Origin: Adineta ricciae
Lineage: Eukaryota > Rotifera > Eurotatoria > Adinetida > Adinetidae
Direction: 5' to 3'
NCBI GenBank assembly: GCA_905250025.1
Contig: CAJNOJ010000154.1
Coordinates: forward strand, 62,001-126,000
Length of the DNA stretch: 64,000 nt
In this document: positions 1 through 11,457 of the stretch, one piece after another
Layout: the number at the start of each line of letters is the position of its first letter
How positions within the stretch are numbered: the stretch's first letter is position 1
Program-made: the position numbers and the translations under genes
Notes under the pieces: model-generated
The model's input: the letters and a program-made list of their open reading frames with translations, nothing else
The model's database searches: none
What the model was told of the DNA's origin: nothing

Positions 1-11
1 GCATTATTTTC

Positions 12-2865
12 ATGAATCTTCATGTACAAGTAGATTCCAACCTAATGGCAAGCCATCGATCATTAATTCATCAACAAGCAAGACTACTGAATGAAATAAC
101 TTCAAAGTTATCTATACCAGTACATACCGCCATTCTCTTACGATGTTATACAGTTTTCATACGAGCTTCTGAATTTGAAGTATCTGTCAGAGACTTACTC
201 AATAAGATTACGGCTACGACAAACGGCAGAGTCTATTCGAGTCAGGAGGCCGTCTACGAAGCGTTACTGAAAATATCATATTCAAATGAACTTATTCATT
301 CGTACCTAGCCGATTTGTATTCGAAGAACGAGAATATCTTAAAGCATGAACCACAAACATTATTTCACACACGATCGTCTATATTTTTTCGTTATTTTAC
401 ACGTTCTTCGACATACGGCAAAACTCCGACAGAAAACACTCTTTTATCTGCTATGTTTTTAACCGAATTAGTCAGTGATTGTCACCGTTTGTTTGCCTGG
501 CGTAACTTGATTTTCGACGATAATTGTCACAACTTACCTCGACCGAATAGGCCGAACAAACCGAATTTCGAGAATAATGGCACTCTGATGCACTTTCAAG
601 CTCTAGCAATCGATCAATACCTTAATGACTGCATTAAGAAGAAAAGTATCTCAATAGAAGTGATTAAAAACCTCGATAGATTTTTGCATTCCGTTAGCAC
701 TGTTGAATCAACAGCTTGGGGAATCGTCAATCATTGGCTGACATTCGAGAATCATCAACAGCTCAATGCAATCGCCGTACATGCGGCATTGTTGAGTCTC
801 GAAGCATATCTATGGAATGAAAAAGCAACTGTTATTGCATGCAACCAACTATGTAGTCGCCAAGATCGATTTCGACAACGAGCAGAAGTTCTTTTTAGAC
901 GCGACAGCGCGCCAGACACTAGTGATTTGGGTCTGAACAGTCTTCTTGCTCTTCTCGATCGTTATATATGGTGTTGTCATAATTCAACATACGCTGAATC
1001 GACAATATTTACAATGCTATATCACACATCGATCAACAGAGAACATCACTTACATATTGTCCTTCTACTCGAACAATATCGTATAATTCGAATGAATTCG
1101 AACGATATCAATATCGACGATCAAGATTTGTATCGAGCGATAAAAATTGCAACAGCAAACAATTATTTTAATGTGTCATTCTGCTTAGCTCTTTATCAGC
1201 TATCAAGTTCTTTGTATAGTCATATGAGTGATATAATACGATCAAAATTTTCGATTGTAACTAACCACAGTTCACTGAAGAAATATGTCTCGAAAACAGA
1301 TTATGAATTGTTTGTGGTTAATGTACTTATCTCCATTGGTATATGTCTATATCACAATAGAAACGATGCAGCTATCGTCACTGAGGCTATCATCGAAATG
1401 ATGGGCAAAACAAGTTCGAGCAGAATTCAACGAGCAGCGATTTATGCGAGTGGTTCGACTAAGGACGGCACAGAATTGCGGTGGGGTATTCTTCAATCTT
1501 TCGCAGATTCTAGTAATAAGAATACGAAAATGTATTCTGAAGATGTTATATGCACGTTGATTCAAACATGTTGTTATCGTATGTCACGTGACAATAGCTT
1601 TGAAGACGAAGAGAATATAAAAGTTTTTCTTCAACTTCTTAAGCATCAATCGCCGAACATCGCTAAAGCTACACGTGAAGGAATGGGAAGGGCTATCAAT
1701 AGTTCTGAACGTCTTTTAGAACTGTTTCAGTACGATAAACTTCAATGCTATGAAGCGTTGATTGCTTCCACTGCTCATATGTACTTTGGTCAAAAATCAA
1801 CTGACGTGAGAGCAACAGCAGATCTTATTNAGACGAAGAGAATATAAAAGTTTTTTTCAACTTCTTAAGCATCAATCGCCGAACATCGCTAAAGCTACAC
1901 GTGAAGGAATGGGAAGGGCTATCAATAGTTCTGAACGTCTTTTAGAACTGTTTCAGTACGATAAACTTCAATGCTATGAAGCGTTGATTGCTTCCACTGC
2001 TCATATGTACTTTGGTCAAAAATCAACTGACGTGAGAGCAACAGCAGATCTTATTCTAAAGCATCCAGATTTACTTTCAATATTCATTGCTGAATTGTAT
2101 GAAAGCATTCGTTATCTTTTAAAGGAAGGATCTCGACATTCTTTTCCGAAGTATACGTATGAGTACGAACATCCTCATTACTTATCCGTGTCTTCTGTTC
2201 TGATCGATAAAATGCCATCCGCTTTTTGTAGTTTTATCGGCGAATGTGGCTATGGTGAAGAATTGAAACGCGCTATATATTGTGCAAGTAAGGTACGGCG
2301 TAATGCACGTCGAATAACATATCTTGTTCTTCTCTCGATATTCGGCGAGTTCACTTCTGAGCTATGTGAAATGGCTGTAGAAGTTCTTATCGATGATCCG
2401 TATAAAAGTAACAAATGTTACGAATGTTTATGGCGCATTCATAGAATCAAGGATGAAAAAGCGATTGACAAGTTATTTAAGTATTTCGAATCACCTTCGA
2501 TGAATGTGCGCTATGCAGCATTGAAAGTGTTACTTCATCTGACAAGCCTGGGACTTATTCATATTGCAGAAACTCAAGATATCTTGATGAAAACGATGAA
2601 TGATCCCGAGTCGAATGAGAATCTTTGGTTGGCAGAAAATAATCAGTACTCGAAATATGTGCGTTCTTATGAGAATGTTGGTCAATTAAAACAAGTCGTT
2701 TACAATTCACTCGCTATGCATCTTCTGGATGTGCGTCGTGGAGGCGAAGCGTTCGATTTTAATAACAATTTAACTGACGAAGAACAGGCTTTTCGAGCCT
2801 CCGAGCTAAATGCAAGTCAGACGATTGGCTTATTCAAAAAGAACGGCTATTGGGATTATGACTAA
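12..2865 (+). CDS. HEAT-like helical-repeat protein, 5'-partial, split by an assembly join
   Basis: The frame is open from the window edge, so the real start may lie upstream; the first ATG is at 12. The single N at 1830 is followed by a re-read of 1604-1829 (as 1831-2055, one base shorter). Using 12-1829 plus 2056-2865 gives one frame of about 875 codons, so there is one gene here, not two. It is almost entirely alpha-helical with no signal peptide. The C-terminal third has HEAT-like helix pairs, for example SPSMNVRYAALKVLLHLTS. That third is clearly paralogous to the C-terminus of the gene at 3384-6416: ADLILKHPDLLSIFIAELYES aligns with its LDLIIHRPQLISVLISMFYES, and both share a CAFGE/SIFGE helix. 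The N-terminal part of the family (zinc fingers plus central domain) would then lie before the window. Function unknown; a helical-scaffold role is inferred. Confidence 0.7.
1830..1830. other. Contig join (single N) with unmerged overlap
   Basis: One N separates two contig ends. Bases 1604-1829 are repeated as 1831-2055. The only difference I see is one base missing from a T-rich run just after the join (around 1851). The open frame resumes correctly if one copy is dropped. Confidence 0.95.
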
Positions 2866-3383
2866 ACTGTTACTGATGTGAACTTTATCTCACCGTAAAA
2901 CTGTTTTTTATCGGGTGAACTGGAAGAAGTTACATTTTTAGCACTACTGATATTGTATTACTACGATCTAAATTAATCTTCATCAGTAATGTTTACTTAG
3001 CGTGTTGGGGCGAGCGTTTGAGAGTTCCAATTAGATTTATATCATTTACTTCGACGAAATAAACAAGATTTTCTAGAATTTGAGACTACCTTACAATAAT
3101 TCCAATTGAATTGATGCAGAGAAGAAAGTAGTTTTCTATACAGATTATCGAATCTTATCGTTACCATCTTAAAGGAGTGCATATCTATTAAGAAGGAAAA
3201 CGTTCACACTAATCAGCTATACAAACACTGACATATTTCAATATATAGATACAAGCTACGTTGCTGGAACAACAGAGATTAAATTAGCTAAATCAGCATT
3301 GGAAATCCACAATTATATTCTTCTCTTTATTTTTGACTGTTGTAGATATTTTAATAAGCTTGAAATTCTGTGGGAATAATCTG
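2866..3383. other. Intergenic spacer between tandem paralogues
   Basis: About 520 AT-rich bases with no convincing coding. It must hold the 3' end of the upstream gene and the promoter or 5' UTR of the next. A small upstream exon of the 3384 gene cannot be excluded, because that frame is open for 51 bases before its ATG. Confidence 0.5.
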
Positions 3384-6300
3384 ATGTATCATAACTGTGA
3401 TAAAAATCATCAATCAGATCGACAGCATCCACTTGTTTGCAGATACGGTGGCTTCTGTGTCCAATTTCATGATCCAGAGCATGTAAGAACCGAAAGTCAT
3501 CCGTTTTTAACGCCGTGCTCTCTAACTCCATATCAATGTGAACTTCACAATCAATTTTTACAGCGGAATGACTCACAAGCACCTGAGAGCACCGTCGAAT
3601 CCCACTGTGCCCAATTTTCACATGTCTGTCCATGGGGAATTCAATGTAATGATCGGACAAACACACATCAACAAACGTCAATTCACATATTCCGAAGAAT
3701 CTGTCCATATTTTAATCGTTGTCCGCTGCTCACTAATGAAGAACATCTCAATACTTTCACACACATTGGCGTACGAGACGTTCGTTTGATATGTCCATCG
3801 AACGGTATTGCATGTCCGGAGCGGACGAATCCAAAACACACGATCTTATATCGGCATAACGCGAATAATGATTACCTAGGTGTTGTTCTCTATTCTGGAT
3901 TGAACGACCAGATTAACTTCTCCCGAAATCAAGAGGAACTACTCAAAACTGTAAATAAATACATTAGATCTAACCGATGGAGCAAAGGTTCGATTTCAGC
4001 TGATATTATCAACTGGATTCGTGTTCTCCAACCAATACATCGGTGTGGGCAAGATGTTTTCGAATCTATTCTTTCACACGGTCATGTGATGAGTCATCAT
4101 CAGATGACATTATTGAGGTACAGCCATTTCATATCTCACATTACTCAACAGCATCCTGAGGTTCGAAGAATCACTCGACATCGAAGGAATTCGTCAACAG
4201 AAGTGCATATATGTGACTTTATTAAGGAACTTGTTGACATCGGATTAAATCGACGGGAAATAAAGTTACGTGCACAACCGTTCGTTTCGGTAGAAGAAAA
4301 ACTCGACACAGAAGCATCATTAGAAGATTGTGTCTTAAATCATTTACTTACACCAGACAGTCGATTGCATGATCTTATGCAAAAATCGTCTCTTACTCCC
4401 AATGAAATCCGAGTTATTTGCCAATACATACATGGCATCATTCAGACTTCTGCTCAATTGGATGTTAATCCAACAGGAATCGGTTATTCGGTTGATAATT
4501 CGTTAAATACAGATAAACAAATATTTACAGTTGTAGGACCACATCTTGGTCACTATTACGGAGATATTTTTCTCGTGTTTAAGCGAGAAATCATGCTTCA
4601 TCCTGATTCGCATATGTCCATTCAAGCGGCAACTACGTTTGGTCCGAGTATGAATGCATATCGATTCCGACCATGGTTAACCGATCCGAAAACACCAGCA
4701 AACCGTATTCAACAATACCATAACACAAAACTACATTGTTCTATTCCAGGTTATGAACGTACGGCAGCAACAGAATTGATTGCTTTGACCGGTATGAGAA
4801 AAAGAACGATGAATATCGATCTTAATTCAATCAAGAACCATTGGATGAAGATCGATTCACACGAAATTTTCGAAGGAAACCTACCGCAACTTATTCCATT
4901 GGATTATATCGATCATATTTATATGCCTAGAAATGTATTTCAGTCCTTGTCATCAAAGGCACAATCTGCTGCTCAAAAAATGTTTGGAAAATCATTAACA
5001 ATAACAGATCATCTCGTCGATTTAGACTATGATCTACGTGGACTAGATACTGAACTGGATGTTACACGTATACCTTATCAAAAATATGTGATCAATGAAA
5101 TAAATTCAACATTAAATCGTATGGTGGATGAAGCATCTTTCTTACAAGGTACAATGATAACTTTACCACCCAGTCACTTCAAAGGGTATGTCATGTTACC
5201 CATCACGATTTCTCAGTCGTTTTACAATTATCATCGCACTAATAAGAAGGATGTTGAAGATGATAATAAGCGAAGTTCCATTTGGATTTATTGGGAAGCT
5301 ATGCACGGTGATATGATGGTAACTATATCAAATTCACCGATCATTGCTGGTCGTCGTCAAGAATACATCCGATGTCTGACTTGTTATGTGGCTGTGATGC
5401 CATCAAACGATGCAGTCAACTCTCAGAAATCGTTCACGTACTTGACAGCCGGTCCTTTAATCGATCATCAGGAGGTTATAGACAAAAATCGATCCAGTGC
5501 AAGTTCAAATACATTCCATTATGGTTGTAATGCAAATGATTATGTTGGCTACTGTCTGAAAATCAATCGACAGACAGGAGATGTGACTTTATCATATGCA
5601 GGTTCGAATAAAGTTTATAATCGTGAAATAATCAAATGTCAACTTAGTAGTCAGCTGAATTTATCGAAACTTGAGTATGTTCATATTAGTGCTGGAAGAC
5701 AAACTGTGCCTGTTAGAAATATGATTATTCGGCATGAACCACTACACGAATGGTACCAATATTACGATGCTGTGAATTCGATCCAGTCTGTAAGTTATCC
5801 GACTGCTGAGCAGTCATCACACTGGATTTCTACGACGCTTGATCTCATTATTCATCGTCCACAGCTAATTTCTGTATTAATCTCTATGTTTTATGAAAGT
5901 ATTCAGTTTTTATGCGATGAAAATTATCGTATCGATTCTGATACATATGTGCGGAATTCAGTGAGTCGTTATGATCTATTGATTATAGCTAGAATCGCAG
6001 AACATATGACAACATATTTTTGTCAATGTGCCAACGAATGTGAATACAAACGTGAACTCCAGTATGCTCTCTATCGCATGAGCAAACTTGAAGACACAGA
6101 TGGTCGCATTGCATGCATTACTATTTTATGTGCATTCGGTGAATTAACTGTTCAACTAATTGAAATATTAGTTGAATATGCTCTCGATAGCTCTTGTTCA
6201 CAAGAAGTCAGCTACAGCTATTTGAGTATGATTCGTACAGTTGAAACAGACGAACCACTGGAAAGGATATTGGACTATCTCAAATCTAGTTCAACGGATA

Positions 6301-6416
6301 TTCGCGATGCAGCATCGAATCTATTGGCTCATCTGACTCGGACATCCGTCATTCAAATGGATAATGTAGGTGTTGAAATAGCTCAAATAGTCAATAACTG
6401 CGTAACAAATAAGTAG
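3384..6416 (+). CDS. PBZ-like zinc-finger / HEAT protein
   Basis: A single open frame; the first ATG is at 3384 (1010 aa). Four tandem fingers match or nearly match the poly(ADP-ribose)-binding zinc-finger spacing C-x5-C-x6-H-x5-H. They lie at residues 19-39 (CRYGGFC, then H and H followed by P), 82-101 (exact spacing, CPWGIQC), 107-127 (CPYFNRC) and 137-158 (CPSNGIAC). Fingers 1, 3 and 4 have x7 before the first His. Residues about 220-750 form a conserved-looking domain with stretches such as TTFGPSMNAYRFRPW and LPQLIPLDYIDHIYMP, which I know only as recurring in bdelloid hypothetical proteins. Residues about 780-1005 are HEAT-like and paralogous to the upstream gene, but much shorter than its helical region. 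Known: PBZ fingers in APLF and CHFR bind poly(ADP-ribose). Inferred: an ADP-ribose reader, possibly nuclear. Confidence 0.75.
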   Translation: MYHNCDKNHQSDRQHPLVCRYGGFCVQFHDPEHVRTESHPFLTPCSLTPYQCELHNQFLQRNDSQAPESTVESHCAQFSHVCPWGIQCNDRTNTHQQTSIHIFRRICPYFNRCPLLTNEEHLNTFTHIGVRDVRLICPSNGIACPERTNPKHTILYRHNANNDYLGVVLYSGLNDQINFSRNQEELLKTVNKYIRSNRWSKGSISADIINWIRVLQPIHRCGQDVFESILSHGHVMSHHQMTLLRYSHFISHITQQHPEVRRITRHRRNSSTEVHICDFIKELVDIGLNRREIKLRAQPFVSVEEKLDTEASLEDCVLNHLLTPDSRLHDLMQKSSLTPNEIRVICQYIHGIIQTSAQLDVNPTGIGYSVDNSLNTDKQIFTVVGPHLGHYYGDIFLVFKREIMLHPDSHMSIQAATTFGPSMNAYRFRPWLTDPKTPANRIQQYHNTKLHCSIPGYERTAATELIALTGMRKRTMNIDLNSIKNHWMKIDSHEIFEGNLPQLIPLDYIDHIYMPRNVFQSLSSKAQSAAQKMFGKSLTITDHLVDLDYDLRGLDTELDVTRIPYQKYVINEINSTLNRMVDEASFLQGTMITLPPSHFKGYVMLPITISQSFYNYHRTNKKDVEDDNKRSSIWIYWEAMHGDMMVTISNSPIIAGRRQEYIRCLTCYVAVMPSNDAVNSQKSFTYLTAGPLIDHQEVIDKNRSSASSNTFHYGCNANDYVGYCLKINRQTGDVTLSYAGSNKVYNREIIKCQLSSQLNLSKLEYVHISAGRQTVPVRNMIIRHEPLHEWYQYYDAVNSIQSVSYPTAEQSSHWISTTLDLIIHRPQLISVLISMFYESIQFLCDENYRIDSDTYVRNSVSRYDLLIIARIAEHMTTYFCQCANECEYKRELQYALYRMSKLEDTDGRIACITILCAFGELTVQLIEILVEYALDSSCSQEVSYSYLSMIRTVETDEPLERILDYLKSSSTDIRDAASNLLAHLTRTSVIQMDNVGVEIAQIVNNCVTNK

Positions 6417-6872
6417 AGTCGTATGAATTCGAAAAAAAAACTGACAACCGTCCCAAGGTTGATGTGTGAATGTTATAGCGAGATGCGTATAACCCTGGCA
6501 GATTCTGGTTAACTTGTCCCGTCTAAATAAATTTGTTAATATTCAAAATAAAGAAAGATAATGAAAATAAAATAGAGATCCAATCGTTTTAATAGGAAAT
6601 CTGCTAGCAATTGACAATAAATTTATCTCTATTAGTGAAAAATAATTATTTTACCATAGATTTCCAGTTCCAATCTTATTTACTATTTCATTGAACAGAC
6701 TATAGTGTCTATGCAAAAAAAAGCTAACAAGTTAAAAATCACTAGTGAGATTTGATAAAAAAAAACAGAATCAATTTGACAACCTTTGATTACTCATATA
6801 TGTAAATATAAAGATTCAAGCACAAGATATGAAATGATTTATTTATTAAAAGATAATTTCACTAAATCTTTC
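6417..6872. other. Convergent intergenic region
   Basis: About 450 bp between convergently transcribed genes, very AT-rich with several A-runs and AATAAA-like motifs suitable for polyadenylation on both strands. Nothing else recognised. Confidence 0.5.
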
Positions 6873-8700
6873 TTATTGATAGATGTAAAAGTCAGCCCAT
6901 GGAGTTGCAAATCGATGTGAAGGTGTCGGTGGATGCGAAACGTTTTGTTGATAATACTGATATGCATTCTGAAAAGGTACATTCGCGTGATTGATTTCGG
7001 GTAAGATTTGCATGTTGGATACTGGTATTTCAGCGATTATTTTCGACGGTTTACGATGCGAATGTACTCTCTTTGTTGTACTACTTCTTCTTGACGAATT
7101 AAGTGAACCTGGTTCACCGTTGATGTTTTTCAATGGTTCTGAATCGCTGAATGATGTTTGTGTTTGAGTTTTCGTTGTCAATTTCGGTAGAGGCGAATAA
7201 CCTCTTGTATCGAATGGAAACGTATCTTCAATGAGTATTTCAACATCACTCAGCTCACGTGGTACAGCTGGATTGGCTAGGCATAATTGAGCAATAGCAA
7301 GCGGTGATAATCTTTTCGCTACAGCTTCTAATTCGTCATCAGTAACAGGCCGATTTCGATGTGGCCAATCGGGGAGTTGTTCGAGAGCGTCACGAGTCTT
7401 TTTCAGCTTTTCCACTAATTTCTTTTTGTATCCCGCATGAGATTCGGTTAGATGAATGTGAAAGTAAGACTTTATCACGCAATCATCGATCGGAATAATT
7501 AAAACATCGAGCGAACGGCCTTGAAGTTCACGTGCACGAAGACGTGCCATAAAACCTTCATAATCCAAGAATTTTAGAAATGGACAACGTAAACGAAGAA
7601 CATTTTCGCCTAACGAATTTTTCGATATGCACGATTGGTAGATATTTCGAGCTAGACCAATGGCACCCTTCATTCCCGTGTTCATGCCACGTCCAGACCA
7701 GAAATGAACATCCATAGCCGCATCACCCATCAAGCAAACTAAGGCAGTTTTCGATGTCTTATTCTCACTTTCATCTGATAAATGAATTTCTCGAACAACG
7801 ACTGATGTATAACAAACATTGATTCGAATCGGAGCGATATTCGTTACAAATTTCGGTGAGATTTTAAAATATTCAAGGCCTTGTCGGATGATCGTCCACA
7901 GCGGTGTAGTTGGCATATCGTCATATTCAGGTAATTTCCATGGTTTATTTTCAGTTTTACATTTTTCGATATATTCATTTAATTCTTTGAATTCGCTCTC
8001 AATTAAACGAATGTTCAAATAACCACTACGGCTGAAGGACGAATTGACTAAAAACCGAGTTTGAGAGGTTGTGAGGATACAATTTAATGCTTGATGTAAG
8101 ACCTCTTCACTTTCGGGAATGTTAAATGCGACACCACAGGCATTTTCTGTACCTTCGCTAATCATCGGAATGTTCGAATATTTCCGAACAAAAGACTCCA
8201 GACCATCCGCGCCAACTAAGATGTCGAACGATCCTAAACAAATTCAAGTTGAGGAAATGTTCTTGTTTTCTCCGCAAAGCAAAATTACCTTTACGAATAC
8301 AATCGAACTCTTTCGACAATCGTTCGGGAACTAATTGAATTTGACCGGTTTCGACAAACGGCTGAACTAATTCAAACAGTCGATCTTCTACCTCACGGAT
8401 AGGAATATTTCGTGATTTCGGCCATACACGTTCATCAATGTTCTTAAAAAGACCTCTGCGAACATATTTCGGTAATTGGTCAATCACATGATCTTGTAGC
8501 GACACAACTTGATCTCGACGACGGTTGCCTTGCTCTTTATCTCGCCATCGTACTTTGCCATTTTCATCCATGAACCAACGGCCTTCATAGATTGTTATTC
8601 TCACCTTTTCGCCCATCATCATAACCAGATTAAGCGAGAATGTAAGACCAACCGGTCCGCCACCAGATACAATAACAATTAGCGGAGATGTTTCGGACAT
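6873..8700 (-). CDS. FAD-dependent monooxygenase (class A flavoprotein type)
   Basis: Two exons on the minus strand, 8700-8289 and 8233-6873, with a 55-bp GT-AG intron; 590 aa. Splicing restores the second FAD motif, which neither open frame shows alone. The three hallmarks of the PF01494-like fold are present. A dinucleotide-binding GGGPVG lies at residues 13-18. The DG motif DILVGADG is at 141-148. The GD motif with a SGRG loop (GDAAMDVHFWSGRGMNTG) starts at 307. Hydroxylases of this fold use NAD(P)H and O2; the substrate cannot be told from sequence. The C-terminal 100 or so residues are polar and low in complexity, outside the catalytic fold. No signal peptide, so probably cytosolic. Confidence 0.85.
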
Positions 8701-10232
8701 TATAATATTCTAAAAGAAAAGATTTGAAATGAGAAAAGCATTTATACCTATTCACTTACAGCTGATAGTTTGTTTTCTCCTTCACCAAGGATAAAGTACA
8801 ATTTTTTGTTTATACTTATACGGCTTAGGTGTGGGTTCGTATACCGTACAATCCGATGAAGAATAAGAAAGAGAAAAAACACGCACACGTGGTTTATCTT
8901 CGTTTTCTTTGCACAATATCGACTTTTGGTGAAAATACGATGAGGGAGAAGAACAAGTGCATCCGGATTATTTTATTCATAGAGTCTGGATTAAAGACGT
9001 AAAAAAAGGAACAGCGAATTCCTATAAAAACTGAAAAGATGAAAGTTCTCTCATATATTCGTTTCTACGTATTACATCGTTGCTAATTTCACATACTTAC
9101 CATTTCCTTGGTTTTCGGATTAAATTCCAATTCGTAGTTTAGCGACATTTACATAATTTCCTTTGGGAACATTTCAAGTTGAGTATTCGAAATTATACGA
9201 ACTGATTTGTATGTCAATAAACTTCGATTTTGTTCTTGTAATTGTAAGTCCATGTACCAAGTAGATTTCCTTACGGTTATGCAATCGCTTCCAACCTTGT
9301 TGCTCACAGGAGACGATGTATACAGAAATACTTACCGGAATTGGGATCGAAGAAGTCTTCAACATTGATTTGTAATAAATGATAGAGAATCGAATGTAAT
9401 CCATTCATCACTTTTCGTATCCATGTGGAACACAAAGGATACGACACTGAATGGAATCATTGCATTTCTACACTTTTCATGACACTCCCCGTAATTGTAA
9501 TTGTACTAAAGTTATCTTACTTCTATCGGCAGCTTCTATTAATTAGGAAGAAGAGAAGAAAGGACGTCAACCGTCGCTGTTCTACCCAAAATCACAAGCT
9601 AATCTCGCTTAGAGTCATGTACAAGACGTGCACAACTGAGCACATCGTACGTATAAAAAATGACCAACAAGTAGTATAACGAGACCGAAACCATTCGATT
9701 TCACATTATGTTTACTATGGGATTGAATTCGGCGAATATTTTGCCCATAACGGCGGAAGGGAATTTTATATGGTGAATAACGAAAGTCATGATGGTTTGT
9801 GTTTGTCTATTGGTTAGACAATTAGATTATTTGAAAAGCTCATCGAGATGGGTCTTAAAAAGCGGGCTGATTCTGCCGAACGTTATGCCAACGTTAGAAT
9901 GAACTCGCCGTTCTTCTATAGTATTCATTATTATCAGGAATAAAACAGACAAATGTATTATATCTTGAGGATAAAGAATAAACTTTCATTCTCGTCTCTT
10001 GTGCTAAGTTGTCTAAGAAATAGAATCATCTGACTCTTTTCAGGAACAGGAGATTTGTCAATCAAGTACGTTATCTGTCTGAGTGTATGACAAACACCTT
10101 ATTTTGTTCTTTATCTTTCTTGTGAGCTTTTTTCAAAAGCTGAAGACATAATCGTGACAAATATATAACATTAAAACAACTGTGTTTTTTCTCACTCTAT
10201 CGCTTGTGAGTGTAAGAAACGACGTTCGGACT
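8701..10232. other. Long intergenic region, no gene recognised
   Basis: About 1.5 kb upstream of the divergent monooxygenase. Short open frames at 9174-9404 (minus) and 9425-9679 (plus) show no family resemblance. Promoter elements for the monooxygenase should lie near 8701-8900. Confidence 0.4.
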
Positions 10233-11074
10233 ATGGTGAACTCAACGATCTCTTTCAACTTTATGTTACTATCTAATATCTGCTGTGCGTTAATTGACGG
10301 GATTGCGATATTTGTTTGTTTGACGTTTTTATCTGTTATTGCTTATCGTTATTGTATCCGAATGAAAAACTCCACGGACCAAACAGCACCGATCGACGTC
10401 ACTTTAATTCTTTCTACTAATATTCTCTGTGCTATTGTCGCTAAAATTACCATTCAAATTGTTCACATAACAATTCCAACCCTACTTATGGACTTTCGAA
10501 TTATTCGTGATTCTAAAGAAACATTTTCATGTCAATTTAGCGTATATATGTTCTATTCGCGTTCTTTTGTTTCGTTCGACTCATTTGTCCATCTCGAATC
10601 TGGGTTCATCAATATTCATTGTATCTCTATATCCTTATTCCATCGTTTTACATCAATGTATTTACCAGTATGCTATAATTACTGTTCATATTCGACGGTA
10701 TACATTTGATTTCGAATGAAATTTTTTGTAATGTGACACTTTTACCGATTTCTTCTTTGTTATTTACTGCTACATTCATTTTTGGTTTGCCATACAGTAT
10801 CATGTGTGTATTCTATATTTGTGTTACACGTAGAACACGACGCGTATCGCTAATCAGACAGTATCGAGTACGTCGGATTCTACTGAATGTCATCATCCTG
10901 TCTATTGTATCGTTTCCGGTTTTTATTATTTATGCACTCGATACTATTCATGGTCGTTCGAATTCATTTATTTATCGCGTACAATGGTTGTGTTCATCTG
11001 TGAGCTCTTGTCTATTTTCACTTCCAGTGACAAATGTGAAACTACGCCAATTGCTCATTGAAAAGGAAAAATAA
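10233..11074 (+). pseudogene. Decayed 7TM receptor (rhodopsin-like)
   Basis: From the ATG at 10233 the frame encodes TM1 (CCALIDGIAIFVCLTFLSVIAY) and TM2. The TM3 region is intelligible only in another frame, around 10600-10700 (YSIVLHQCIYQYAIITVHIRR, comparable to YSFLLQAFYRYVTVVYPTR in the intact receptor at 41923-42807). TM5 to TM7 resume at 10706-11074 (NEIFCNVT aligns with NQICQVPF; the sequence ends NVKLRQLLIEKEK). TM4 and the second extracellular loop are missing. I found no GT-AG intron that would repair the break, so a frameshift plus deletion is the simplest reading. An unusual intron remains possible. Confidence 0.65.
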
Positions 11075-11457
11075 AATAATACGTGGAAGATGTTAGTCAG
11101 GAACAATGTTGTTGATCTTGATTATAATAATTAGTTGCTTTGATAGATGAGAGTTTTGACTGAAAAAAACGAAGGAGAAAGAGATGAAATCATGACAAGA
11201 ATTTATTTGTGAGTACATTCATTGGTTCTCTGGAACTGATTCGCAATTAAACAAACCGTTTCGTGCACGTTCTGCCTATCAAAGAAATGAAAGATTCTAT
11301 TTCGTAAAATTCAACTATACATTTCTCGATGAAAAACAAAACGTTTTCTTCTACTTTCAGTACGACAAACTAGGTGTGTAACAACAACTGCTCTGATTGA
11401 CAATAGAAAAGTCAAGTAAGATCGTTAAATTATGTAACTCTTCATTTGATAGATTAG
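11075..11457. other. Intergenic region upstream of the FG-GAP gene
   Basis: About 380 AT-rich bases between the GPCR relic and the FG-GAP gene; presumably contains the latter's promoter. No specific element identified. Confidence 0.4.

Noticed and set aside
3333..3383. Starting the PBZ-HEAT protein at 3333
   Set aside because: That codon is TTG; the first ATG in the frame is at 3384. Similar non-ATG starts were rejected for the genes at 17388, 21300, 27509, 31476, 42807, 44970 and 54204.
9174..9679. Two short frames between the monooxygenase and the GPCR relic
   Set aside because: No family resemblance and unusual starts; likely chance.
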